NCBI RefSeq assembly: GCF_019924635.1
Contig: NZ_CP065037.1
Span: forward strand, 3,162,001 to 3,226,000
Source of the DNA: Leifsonia sp. ZF2019
GTDB taxonomy: Bacteria; Actinomycetota; Actinomycetes; Actinomycetales; Microbacteriaceae
Direction: 5' to 3'
Length of the DNA stretch: 64,000 nucleotides
Of this stretch, positions 38,017 through 46,226 are shown piece after piece. The stretch's first letter is position 1. The number at the start of each line of letters is the position of its first letter. Position numbers and translations under genes: made by a program. The notes beneath the pieces were generated by a model, which saw nothing but the letters and a program-made list of their open reading frames with translations, made no database searches and was not told the origin of the DNA.

Positions 38017-39813
38017 TCACTCGCTCCGTTTGCCGTCGTCGGGGGCTGCGGAGGTCGGCACCGGGATGGTCAGCTCCAGGATGGTCCCCAGGCCTGTCAC
38101 CGACCGCAGCTCGGCGCGGCCGTTGACGGCCTCCACGCGGTCGCGGATGCCTTCCAGCCCGCCGCCGGGTTCGAAGCGCGCACCGCCTGCGCCGTCGTCT
38201 TTCACGACGACCGAGACGTTGTCGTCGCGTCGGGTGACGAGCACAGCGCAGTTGCGCGCCCCGGCATGCTTGGCGGCATTGGCCAGGCACTCCGAGACCG
38301 AGTAGTAGATGGTCTCCTCGATGACGTTCGCGAACCGGTCGGTCGTGTCGACCCGCACCTCGACCGGGAGGTGGCTGCGCTGCCCCAGCTCCTCCAGCGC
38401 CGAGCCGAGGTCGCCGTCCGTGAGCACCGTCGGGTGGATGCCCCTGGCCAGTTCGCGGAGCTCCTTCAGCGCGTCCGCCAGCTGCGCCGACGCCCGCTCG
38501 AGATCGCCGGCGACCTCCGTGTTCCCGGCCGCCTCCGCCTTCGCCGTCGCGATCCGCAGACTGATCGCCAGCGACACGAGCTGCTGCTGCGAGCCGTCGT
38601 GCAGATCGCGCTCGAGGCGACGTCGCGCGAGGTATCCTTCCTCCACGATGCGGAGGCGGGACTCCCGGAGCTCCTGGATGGTCCGCTCGAGCCTCCCGCG
38701 CAGCCGGTCGTTGTCGACCGAGAGAAGCAGCGCCGAGGAGACGGCGTCGAGCAGCCGGTCGTCCTGGCTGAGCGCGATGTCGTGCTCGATCAGCGCGATC
38801 GGGCCCTGGTCGGAGTCGATCGCCAGGGTGGAGCGCCCGCGTCGATCGCGGTCGCCGTCGTCCGGGACGTGCTCGCCGTCACTCGTGAGGAACGCCCGCT
38901 GCTGCTCGTCCCACCAGTACACCCGGAGCGAGGGGTCGTGCAGCGTGCGTGCCAGGCTCGACTCCCACAGCGCTCGGTCGACCTTGTCGCGCGCGACGAT
39001 GACGAGGTCGGCGACGCGCGAGCGCAGTCCACGCGCGTAGAAGACCCCGCCCACGAACGCAGGCGGGATGAGCGCGATGGCGAACGGCGGGATGAACTGC
39101 AGCCACCCGCCGTCCCAGCCGAGGGTGAAGCTCAGCGAGTCCTGGACCGTGCCGTAGCACCAGAGCACGATGGCCAGCGGCATGACGAACGAGACGCGAC
39201 GCGCGGGCAGGGAGCTGGTGAACCAGCGCACTGCGAGCCGGACGGCGATCGTGATCATCAGCGCCAGCCCCACGGCACGCCAGGCCACCCCCAGCCAGAA
39301 GTCCGCGTCGTCGTTGGGCAGCACCGCGTAGACGTTCTGGACGCAGCCGCACTCGGAGCCCGACGGCGAGCTGAAGAGCAGTGTCCCGATGAAGCGCACC
39401 AGGATCGCCCCGCTCCCGGCCAGCAGGAGGATGCGGTCCGTGCGCGAGAAGCGACCGGTCGGATAGCAGAGCACCAGGGCGCCGACGAAGATCGCCCACA
39501 GGTCGGTGACGCCGGCCACTGGGGGCCAGAGCCAGCCGATCCCGCGCGCGAGCGGATACCAGGCGCCCGCCGACCAGAGCAGCGCAGCGCCGATCATCAG
39601 CCAGCCCGGGACGGGACTGCGCACGGCCTTCCAGGCGATGATCGCGCACACGACGTAGACGAACGCCACCGCGACGAAGACGATCGCCCAGCCGAGACCC
39701 TGCGGTCGCGGGCCGTAGTTCCCCGTCACCGCGCTCGCCACCTGGGCCAGCACGTTCGACGCGATCGTGACGGTCACGGCGAGCGCGCGGAGCCAGCTGC
39801 GCGCGACGTTCAC
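38017..39813 (-). CDS. Membrane sensor histidine kinase (NarL/DesK-type, HisKA_3)
   Basis: A 598-residue kinase. About eight hydrophobic segments occupy residues ~1-260. A linker follows, then the dimerisation domain ARRRLERDLHDGSQQQLVSLAISL with phospho-acceptor His405, and the HATPase_c domain (SVSECLANAAKHAGA as N box, DDGAGGARFEPGGGLEGIRDRVEAVNG as G boxes). It has no obvious extracytoplasmic sensor domain, so it may sense membrane or intramembrane stimuli. The start is GTG 39813, 5 bp after the response regulator stop. The signal is unknown. Confidence 0.9.
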   Translation of the reverse strand: MNVARSWLRALAVTVTIASNVLAQVASAVTGNYGPRPQGLGWAIVFVAVAFVYVVCAIIAWKAVRSPVPGWLMIGAALLWSAGAWYPLARGIGWLWPPVAGVTDLWAIFVGALVLCYPTGRFSRTDRILLLAGSGAILVRFIGTLLFSSPSGSECGCVQNVYAVLPNDDADFWLGVAWRAVGLALMITIAVRLAVRWFTSSLPARRVSFVMPLAIVLWCYGTVQDSLSFTLGWDGGWLQFIPPFAIALIPPAFVGGVFYARGLRSRVADLVIVARDKVDRALWESSLARTLHDPSLRVYWWDEQQRAFLTSDGEHVPDDGDRDRRGRSTLAIDSDQGPIALIEHDIALSQDDRLLDAVSSALLLSVDNDRLRGRLERTIQELRESRLRIVEEGYLARRRLERDLHDGSQQQLVSLAISLRIATAKAEAAGNTEVAGDLERASAQLADALKELRELARGIHPTVLTDGDLGSALEELGQRSHLPVEVRVDTTDRFANVIEETIYYSVSECLANAAKHAGARNCAVLVTRRDDNVSVVVKDDGAGGARFEPGGGLEGIRDRVEAVNGRAELRSVTGLGTILELTIPVPTSAAPDDGKRSE

Positions 39814-39818
39814 CGCCG

Positions 39819-40502
39819 TCAGCCGTCCTTGCCGAGGAAGCGCAGCACGGCGAGGACCCGCCGGTGTCCCTCGGCGGAGTCCTCGATACCGAGCTTGGCC
39901 ATGATGTGCCCAATGTGCGACTCCACGGTGCGGAGGCTGAGGTGCAGCTCCGCCGCGATACCGACGTTGGACTTGCCCTCCGCCATGCGGCTGAGCACGT
40001 CGCGTTCCCGAGCGGAGAGCGCCTCCACCGTGCGCTCCGACGAGCGGGCCGTCACGAGCAGCTGCACGACCTCGGGGTCGACGACCGACCCACCTGCGGC
40101 GACGGTGCGTACGGCGTTGACGAGGGACTCCCCATCCGCGACGCGGTCTTTCAGCAGATAGCCCGTTCCGCTGCCCGCGCTCATCGCGCGGATCGCGTAC
40201 GACGCCGTCGTGTACATCGACAGCAGCAGGACGCCGACGGTGGAGCCGCCGGCCCGGAGCGTCTCGAGAGCCCTCAGGCCTTCGTCCGTGTGGGACGGCG
40301 GCATCTTGATGTCGAGCACCACGGCATCGATCGCGTCGTCCGCAGCGACGACGGCGAGCACTTCCTCCGCCGTGTCGACGGAGGCGACGACCTCCACACC
40401 GCCCGCGCGCAGGATCTGACCGATGCCTTCGCGGAGCAGAACCGCGTCGTCGGCGACCGCGACCCGAAGCGCGCGGGGAACCGAATTCTCTCCCGCTACC
40501 AC
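39819..40502 (-). CDS. LuxR/NarL-family response regulator
   Basis: A 227-residue response regulator. The receiver domain has the acidic pocket ADDAVLLREG, the phospho-acceptor Asp64 (VVLDIKMP) and a Lys in GYLLKDRV. The C-terminal HTH reads LSARERDVLSRMAEGKSNVGIAAELHLSLRTVESHIGHIMAKLGI, the LuxR signature. It lies between a stand-alone receiver gene (4-bp gap upstream) and the histidine kinase gene (5-bp gap downstream), so all three are co-transcribed. Targets are unknown. Confidence 0.92.
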   Translation of the reverse strand: MVAGENSVPRALRVAVADDAVLLREGIGQILRAGGVEVVASVDTAEEVLAVVAADDAIDAVVLDIKMPPSHTDEGLRALETLRAGGSTVGVLLLSMYTTASYAIRAMSAGSGTGYLLKDRVADGESLVNAVRTVAAGGSVVDPEVVQLLVTARSSERTVEALSARERDVLSRMAEGKSNVGIAAELHLSLRTVESHIGHIMAKLGIEDSAEGHRRVLAVLRFLGKDG

Positions 40503-40506
40503 GCGC

Positions 40507-40854
40507 CTAACGTAGCAGACTGCGGATCGCCGGGCCGGTCAGGTCGCCTTTGGTGATGAATCCCTCTGCGCCGCTGTCGGCCACGCGGCGGCCGTAGTCG
40601 CGGAACGACCGGCTGGAGGTCAGAACGACCGCCGCGCCGGTGGCGTGCATGTCGGCCACGAGATCGAACCCGCTCGCGTCGGGCAGCCCGACATCGAGCA
40701 GGACGAGGTCGGGTGCCAGCCGTCGGCTCAACTCGACGCCGCCGGCGCCGGTGTCGGCGTCGCCCACGACCGCGAACTGCTCGATCTGCAGCAGTTCCGC
40801 CGCCTGCGCACGGAAGCGTGCGTGGTCGTCGACGATCACTACACGCAGATACAT
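40507..40854 (-). CDS. Stand-alone receiver-domain protein
   Basis: A 115-residue single receiver domain: VVIVDDHARFRAQAAELL supplies the acidic residues, Asp54 (LVLLDVGLPD) is the phospho-acceptor and GFITKGDL provides the conserved Lys. There is no output domain and the protein ends just after the last helix. It starts at ATG 40854 and leads the operon with the LuxR-type regulator and histidine kinase. It could act as a phosphate sink or competitor for the kinase, or be a remnant of a longer regulator; context favours a genuine role. Confidence 0.85.
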   Translation of the reverse strand: MYLRVVIVDDHARFRAQAAELLQIEQFAVVGDADTGAGGVELSRRLAPDLVLLDVGLPDASGFDLVADMHATGAAVVLTSSRSFRDYGRRVADSGAEGFITKGDLTGPAIRSLLR

Positions 40855-40956
40855 GCACCCATCCTCGCCCGGCGGCGCGTCCACTTCATCCGTGGATGCA
40901 CGCAATCGGTTCAGGTGACCCCCCGGATGCGGGACGCGCGGCGGCGCGAGGATCAT

Positions 40957-40975
40957 CTGAGACAAGCTCACCTAA
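40957..40975 (+). promoter_or_regulatory. Possible DtxR/IdeR-like iron box
   Basis: The 19-bp stretch ends AGCTCACCTAA, matching the right half of actinobacterial iron boxes of the TTAGGTTAGGCTCACCTAA type. The left half matches poorly (13 of 19 overall by eye). It lies 18 bp before the ATG of the PLP-barrel-like gene. It may be a chance half-site. Confidence 0.3.
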
Positions 40976-40993
40976 TCCCGAGGAGAACACCCG

Positions 40994-42010
40994 ATGCCCG
41001 CCGTCACCCGAACCGCCGACCCGATCGGCGCCCCTGCGGCGCCGGCGGCGGTGACGGCGGGCGACCTCCGCGAGCCACCGCTCGTCGTCATCGACGTGGA
41101 GCGCGCGGCCGGCCGCTACCTCGAGCTGCGTGCCGCCTTCCCGTGGGTGGATGTGCACTACGACGTGAGCGCACTCTCGCACCCCGCCCTCCTCGACGCG
41201 ATCGCGGCCGCGAGCGGGGCCTTCGAGGTCGCGACCCCCGCCTCCGTGAACGCCGTCATCGCTCGCGACGGCCGCCCGCGGTTCCTCCACACCGGCCTCC
41301 TCGCGCATCGCTCGGAGGTGGACGCGGCCTACGCCGCGGGCGTCCGCCGCTTCGTCGTGGACGCGCAGAACGACCTGGACGCGTTCGCCGGCGCACCGGA
41401 CGACGTCCGCGTGCTGCTCCGCCTTCGCCCTCTGGCCGATCCGCGCTCCGCGCATCGTGCGTCGCGCGGGTTCGCGCCCGATCACATCGTCCGCGCCGTC
41501 CGCGCGGCCTCCGACCGGGATGTGTGCGTCGGTGGGCTCTCCCTCCAGCCCCCGGCGCACTCGTCTCCGTCCGGCTACGTCGCCGAGATCGCCCACGCCG
41601 CCGCCGTGGCCGCGGATGTGCGCGCCGCGGTGGGTCTCCGGTTCGAGACCCTCGACCTCGGCGACGGGTTCCCCGGTCGCGCGGCGACCCGTCCGGCCGA
41701 GCAGTCCGAGCTCGCCCGTGCCGTCCGCGCGATCGTCGCCCCCGCCACCTCGCACGTGTCGATCATCGCCTCCGCCTCCCGCGCCGTAACGGCCGGCTGC
41801 CTGAGCGTCGTCGACGGCGCGAGCGCGCGGGAGGCGGATCCGGCGTACGCGAGCGAGTGCATCGACGCGGGCGCCGACGTGCGGGTTCTCACGGGCGCCC
41901 TGCGCTCGGGCCTCCGCGAGCGCCTCTCCTTCTTCCGTGCCGACACCGAACGTGGGCATCGCGTCCTCCGTCCGCGCCGGGCACGCGCGACCTGGTCACC
42001 CGCGGGCTGA
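40994..42010 (+). CDS. Fold-III PLP-barrel (ornithine/diaminopimelate decarboxylase-like) protein lacking the catalytic lysine
   Basis: A 338-residue protein resembling the alanine-racemase/decarboxylase barrel. PPLVVIDVERAAGRYLELRAAFP, HYDVSALSHPALLDAI, GAFEVATPASVNAVI and EVDAAYAAGVRRFVVDAQNDLDAF align by eye with decarboxylase strands. The PLP lysine motif (AVKAN) is replaced by DVSAL with Ser59; the His of GLSFHVGS reads GLSLQPPAH; and the EPGR phosphate motif is degraded to ASASRAV. It therefore probably cannot bind PLP covalently. AGGAGA precedes ATG 40994. It is divergent from the signalling operon. A binding or regulatory role is possible. Confidence 0.65.
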   Translation: MPAVTRTADPIGAPAAPAAVTAGDLREPPLVVIDVERAAGRYLELRAAFPWVDVHYDVSALSHPALLDAIAAASGAFEVATPASVNAVIARDGRPRFLHTGLLAHRSEVDAAYAAGVRRFVVDAQNDLDAFAGAPDDVRVLLRLRPLADPRSAHRASRGFAPDHIVRAVRAASDRDVCVGGLSLQPPAHSSPSGYVAEIAHAAAVAADVRAAVGLRFETLDLGDGFPGRAATRPAEQSELARAVRAIVAPATSHVSIIASASRAVTAGCLSVVDGASAREADPAYASECIDAGADVRVLTGALRSGLRERLSFFRADTERGHRVLRPRRARATWSPAG

Positions 42011-42034
42011 CAACCCCTACCGCGGGGATCACGG

Positions 42035-42072
42035 CGGAGGGGCGACGCGTACCGCTACGCGCCGCCCCTCCG
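42035..42072. terminator. Bidirectional hairpin terminator
   Basis: The stem CGGAGGGGCG (42035-42044) / CGCCCCTCCG (42063-42072) encloses an inner CGCGT/ACGCG pairing. It lies between the convergent PLP-barrel-like and ABC exporter genes and could end both transcripts. Confidence 0.7.
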
Positions 42073-42103
42073 GAACCACGGCCTCCCGGCCCGGTCCCTC
42101 CCG

Positions 42104-43918
42104 TCACACCAGCGAGTCCCGCCACGCCGCGTGCAGCTGGGCGAAGCGGCCGGTGCCGGCGATCAGGTCGCCCGGAGTGCCGTCCTCGACCACGCGGCCG
42201 TGCTCCATGACCAGCACGCGGTCCGCGATCGCGACCGTCGACAGACGGTGCGCGATGATCACGGCGGTGCGGTCGGCGAGCAGCGTCTGCAGCGCCTCCT
42301 GCACCAGACGCTCGCTCGGGATGTCCAGCGAGCTGGTCGCCTCGTCCAGGATGAGCACCGCCGGATCGGCCAGGAAGGCACGGGCGAACGAGATCAGCTG
42401 ACGCTGACCCGCGGACACCCGTCCGCCGCGCTTGTTCACGTCGGTGTCGTAGCCGTTCGGCAGTCCCTCGATGAACTCGTGGGCGCCGACCGCCTTAGCC
42501 GCCTCCACGACCTCGTCCCGCGTCGCGTCGGGCTTGCCCAGTGCGATGTTGTCGGCGACGGACCCGCTGAAGAGGTACGCCTCCTGCGTGACCATGACGA
42601 TGGCGCGCCGGAGGTCCTTCGGGTGCAGGTCGCGCAGATCCACACCGTCCAGCGACACCTCACCGCGGCTCGGGTCGTAGAACCGCGAGATCAGCTTCGC
42701 CAGCGTGGACTTGCCCGCACCGGTCGAGCCGACCAGGGCGATCGTCTGCCCGGCCGGGATGTCCAGACTGAATTCCGGCAGGATGACGCGGTCCTCCTTG
42801 TAGGCGAAGGCGACGTCGTCGAACCGCACGTGCCCCTCCGCCGTCCAGAGGTCGACCGGCTTCACCGGATCGGGGACGCTCGGCTCCTCCTCCAGCACGC
42901 CGGAGATCTTCTCGAGCGCGGCCGCGGCCGACTGGTAGGAGTTGTAGAACATCGCCATCTCCTCCATCGGGTCGAAGAAGCGCCGGGTGTAGAGCAGGGC
43001 CGCCAGCAGCACGCCGATGGCGAGCTGGCCATCGGCGACGCGGAAGCCGCCCACCAGCAGGACGACGCCGACGGTCACGTTGCCGATCATCACGAGCCCG
43101 GGGTCGAAGATCCCGAACAGCTGGATGACGCGCGCGTTCACGTCGCGGTAGTCCTCGACGAGGTCGCCGAACTCCTTCTCGTTGCGCTTCTCCTTGCGGA
43201 ACGCCTTGACCGCGCGGATCCCCGTCATGGTCTCGACGAACTGCACGATCAGCTTCGCCGACGCCACCCGCGAGATGCGGAACAGCACCTGCGAGCGCTT
43301 CTGGAACCAGCGCGTGAGCAGGTAGAGCGGCACGAGCGAGCACAGCAGCACCACGCCGCTCACCCAGTCCAGGGCGAACAGCGCGATCGCGATGAACAGC
43401 ATGTACAGGAAGCCCTGCACCAGCTGGTTGATGCCGGAGTCGAGCAGTTCGCGGATCGAGTCCAGGTCGCTCGTCTGGCGCGAGATGATGCGACCAGACG
43501 TGTACGACTCGTGGAACTCGAGCGAGAGCTTCTGCGTGTGCAGGAACACCCGCTTGCGCAGGTCGATCAGGATGGCCTGGCTGATCCGAGCGCTCAAGAT
43601 CGTGTACCAGGCGATCAGGACCGCTCCGACGATCCCGGTCAGCAGGTACGCGACGCCGGCGGCCGCGACGGGCAGCCAGTTCTGCGACTGCAGCGCCGTG
43701 ATGCCGTTGTCGATGCCGAACGCGATGATCGCCGGTCCTGCCACCTGCCCGGCCGTGCTGATCACGACGACGACCGCCGTCAGGATCAACCGGACGCGCA
43801 GAGGCTGCAGGAGCGAGCCCAGCAGGCGCAGCGAGCGCCTGCGCACCTGCCTGCTCTCCTCCTTGCTGAGGTCGTGCCGCTCTTCGCCCTCGACACCCAG
43901 TACGGTCGTGCTGCTCAC
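42104..43918 (-). CDS. ABC exporter half-transporter, canonical-ATPase-site subunit
   Basis: A 604-residue type IV ABC exporter with six membrane helices (residues ~35-320) and a nucleotide-binding domain. Walker A is GSTGAGKST, the Walker B/catalytic segment is [10 protein letters not shown] with a true Glu, and the switch His is in IAHRLSTV. The signature motif is altered to VSAGQ. GTG 43918 overlaps the upstream subunit stop (GTGA). It pairs with 43915-45762 as a heterodimer: this subunit supplies the Walker motifs of the working site, and its altered signature completes the degenerate one. The substrate (drug, lipid or peptide) is unknown. Confidence 0.92.
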   Translation of the reverse strand: MSSTTVLGVEGEERHDLSKEESRQVRRRSLRLLGSLLQPLRVRLILTAVVVVISTAGQVAGPAIIAFGIDNGITALQSQNWLPVAAAGVAYLLTGIVGAVLIAWYTILSARISQAILIDLRKRVFLHTQKLSLEFHESYTSGRIISRQTSDLDSIRELLDSGINQLVQGFLYMLFIAIALFALDWVSGVVLLCSLVPLYLLTRWFQKRSQVLFRISRVASAKLIVQFVETMTGIRAVKAFRKEKRNEKEFGDLVEDYRDVNARVIQLFGIFDPGLVMIGNVTVGVVLLVGGFRVADGQLAIGVLLAALLYTRRFFDPMEEMAMFYNSYQSAAAALEKISGVLEEEPSVPDPVKPVDLWTAEGHVRFDDVAFAYKEDRVILPEFSLDIPAGQTIALVGSTGAGKSTLAKLISRFYDPSRGEVSLDGVDLRDLHPKDLRRAIVMVTQEAYLFSGSVADNIALGKPDATRDEVVEAAKAVGAHEFIEGLPNGYDTDVNKRGGRVSAGQRQLISFARAFLADPAVLILDEATSSLDIPSERLVQEALQTLLADRTAVIIAHRLSTVAIADRVLVMEHGRVVEDGTPGDLIAGTGRFAQLHAAWRDSLV

Positions 43919-45762
43919 AAGTTCACCTCCTGCAGGATCTCCTCGTTCTCGTCGTCCTCCAGGCTGGAGATGACGAACCGGTAGTGCTCGCTCGAGGCGA
44001 GCAGGTCGTGGTGCGTGCCGACGGCGGTGATGCGGCCCTCCTCGAGGAGCGCCACCCGGTCGGCGAGCATCACGGTGGAGGGGCGATGCGCGACGATCAG
44101 GGCCGTCGTGGAGGCGAGCACCCGCCGCAGCGCGGCCTCGACGAGCGCCTCCGTGTCGACGTCGAGCGCCGAGAGCGGGTCGTCGAGCACCAGCACACTG
44201 GGGGCCGCGGCGACCGCACGCGCGAGCGCGAGCCGCTGCCGCTGTCCGCCGGAGAGGCTGAGTCCCTCCTCGCCGACCTTCGTCTCGAGCCCCTCGGGAA
44301 GCTCGTAGACGAATCCCGCCTGCGCGATCTCGAGCGCCTCGGTGAGGACGCGCTCGGCTTCCGGGGAGGCAGGGTCGAGGTCGTCGCGGCCGAGCAGGAC
44401 GTTGTCACGCACGGAGGCCGAGAACAGCGTCGCATCCTCGAACGCCATCGCGATCGCCTTCCGCAGGTCGTAGCGGGTGAGATCGCGCACGTCGACGCCG
44501 TCGATGCGCACGGCCCCGCCCGTCACGTCGTAGAGCCGCGTGGTGAGCGCCGTCAGCGTGGACTTGCCGCTTCCGGTCAGGCCGACGAGCGCCATCGTCT
44601 CCCCCGGCTCCACCGTCAGGCGCACGCCGTCGAGCAGGTCGGGGAAGCGCTCCGGCGCGTCCTGGTACCGGAAGTGCACGTCGTCGAAGACGAGCTCGCC
44701 CTTCGGGTCCGCGATCCGCTTCGGCTCGGCCGGGTCGGTGATCGTGTTGACCTCGTCCATGACCTCGAAGAAGCGGTCGGCCGCGGTGCGCGTGTCGAAC
44801 GTCATCGAGAGCAGGAAGCCGATCGACTCGATCGGGAAGCGCAGCACGGTCGCCGTCGCGAAGAACGCGACCAGCTCGCCGACGGACAGCTCGCCCTGTG
44901 CGGCCAGCCAGACGCCGACCACCAGGCTGATGCCGAAGGCGACGTCAGGGATGAGCAGGAGCCACAGCCAGATGCCGGCGATGGCCTTCGCCTTCTCGAT
45001 CTCGGTGCCGCGCAGCTGCTCGGCCTGCGACTCGAAGTTCTTGAGGGCGTGCTTGCCCCGGCCGAACGCTTTGAGCACGCGGATGCCGTGCACCGACTCT
45101 TCGACGGCGGTCGCGAGGTCGCCCGCCTGGTCCTGGCTGCGGCGGGCGATGACCGAGTACTTCGCCTCGAACACGAACCCGTAGATCCACAGCGGGATGG
45201 AGCAGACCAAGAAGATCAGCCCCAGGATCCAGTTCCATCCGATGAGGATGGCGAAACCGACCACGATGGTGACCACGTTGACGACGAGCAGCACGATGCC
45301 GAACGACAGCCAGCGTCGGATCAGGCCGAGGTCGCTCACCGCGCGCGACAGCAGCTGCCCGCTCGGCCAGCGGTCGTGGAACGCCACGGGCAGGTCCTGC
45401 AGCTGGGCGTAGAGCCCGTTGCGCATGCGCGCCTCGACGTGCGTGCCCGGCGTGAGCACGAACCAGCGGCGCAGCGAGATGAACACGGCCTCCGCCGCGC
45501 CCAGCCCGACGACGATCAGTGCCGCCGGCCACACCGCGGTCGGATCGCCGGTCGACAGCGGGCCGTCGACCAGCCAGCGCAGCACCTGCGGGATGCTGAG
45601 CGCGACAAGGCTCGCCAGCAGCGCCGCCACCATGCCGAGCACGATGCGCGGAGCGGCCGACTTGGCAAACGGCAGGATGCGCAGCAGGGTGCGGACCGTG
45701 CCGGAGCGCTTCTTCTTCGTTTCTCTTTGAGGGGGATGCTGATGCGTTTCAGCGACAGACAT
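43915..45762 (-). CDS. ABC exporter half-transporter, degenerate-site subunit
   Basis: A 615-residue ABC exporter with six membrane helices and a nucleotide-binding domain. Walker A is GLTGSGKST and the signature [16 protein letters not shown] is canonical. The catalytic Glu after Walker B is Asp528 ([12 protein letters not shown]), so its own ATP site is slow or inactive, as in TmrAB/BmrCD-type heterodimers. It is translationally coupled to the downstream partner. Its ATG is preceded by a ~180-nt leader holding a candidate 27-codon ORF. The substrate is unknown. Confidence 0.92.
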   Translation of the reverse strand: MSVAETHQHPPQRETKKKRSGTVRTLLRILPFAKSAAPRIVLGMVAALLASLVALSIPQVLRWLVDGPLSTGDPTAVWPAALIVVGLGAAEAVFISLRRWFVLTPGTHVEARMRNGLYAQLQDLPVAFHDRWPSGQLLSRAVSDLGLIRRWLSFGIVLLVVNVVTIVVGFAILIGWNWILGLIFLVCSIPLWIYGFVFEAKYSVIARRSQDQAGDLATAVEESVHGIRVLKAFGRGKHALKNFESQAEQLRGTEIEKAKAIAGIWLWLLLIPDVAFGISLVVGVWLAAQGELSVGELVAFFATATVLRFPIESIGFLLSMTFDTRTAADRFFEVMDEVNTITDPAEPKRIADPKGELVFDDVHFRYQDAPERFPDLLDGVRLTVEPGETMALVGLTGSGKSTLTALTTRLYDVTGGAVRIDGVDVRDLTRYDLRKAIAMAFEDATLFSASVRDNVLLGRDDLDPASPEAERVLTEALEIAQAGFVYELPEGLETKVGEEGLSLSGGQRQRLALARAVAAAPSVLVLDDPLSALDVDTEALVEAALRRVLASTTALIVAHRPSTVMLADRVALLEEGRITAVGTHHDLLASSEHYRFVISSLEDDENEEILQEVNL

Positions 45763-45944
45763 GAGAGTTCCGTTTTCTTGTGATTTTCCGACTTCGTCGA
45801 CGGGTCACCGAAGACCCGGTGAACAGTGCTGAGAGGTCGCCGTCTGGGGTCGCCGAAGGCGCACGAAAGCGCATTCGACGTCGGGGACGTTGCCCGAGGG
45901 GATGGCCGGCGACAGTCAGCCGGAGACGCAGCTCGTCCTGGGAC

Positions 45945-46028
45945 CTACCAGGCGGGGGCCGGCTCCGAGGACGCGTGCGCGACAAGCCCGAACACCGTCA
46001 CGATCCGTGCGTATCCAGTCTTTTCCAT
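45945..46028 (-). CDS. Candidate 27-residue leader peptide of the ABC exporter operon
   Basis: A short ORF starts with ATG 46028, preceded by GGGAGGA at ideal spacing. It encodes a 27-residue peptide starting MEKTGYARIVTVFG and ending SSEPAPAW before a TAG. It lies 182 bp upstream of the exporter ATG on the same strand. The following leader can form hairpins (such as GGGTC/GACCC near 45820-45835). A Pro-Ala-Pro-Ala-Trp C terminus next to a drug-type exporter is reminiscent of ribosome-stalling attenuator peptides. It might alternatively be an exported peptide. Existence and role are unproven. Confidence 0.5.
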   Translation of the reverse strand: MEKTGYARIVTVFGLVAHASSEPAPAW

Positions 46029-46074
46029 TGCGTCCTCCCGGCCTCGATGCGTTCACGTAGTTGCCGCGACAAGG

Positions 46075-46114
46075 CAGCCCTACAGCTTATTGCCGGGCTG
46101 TGCCAACACGCAAG
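46075..46114 (-). promoter_or_regulatory. Candidate promoter and inverted repeat for the exporter leader
   Basis: On the minus strand TTGCGT and TAAGCT are spaced about 18 bp and lie roughly 60 bp before the leader peptide ATG. An inverted repeat CAGCCC (46075-46080) / GGGCTG (46095-46100) brackets the -10-like box and could be an operator. Read by eye. Confidence 0.35.
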
Positions 46115-46151
46115 CATCGATTCGAGCGCATGAAAACACGCCGGTGATGCA

Positions 46152-46210
46152 CCGAGGGGCACGTCGTCGTGCTCATCCACGGGGAATGGCGGCGACGACG
46201 TGCCCCTCGG
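46152..46210 (-). terminator. Long perfect hairpin downstream of the dimethylargininase gene
   Basis: A perfect 18-bp stem: CCGAGGGGCACGTCGTCG (46152-46169) and its complement (46193-46210) with a 23-nt loop, 16 bp past the stop at 46227. It probably terminates the dimethylargininase transcript before the exporter promoter. It has no U-tract and an unusually long loop. Confidence 0.65.
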
Positions 46211-46226
46211 CACGCGATGCGGTCGG

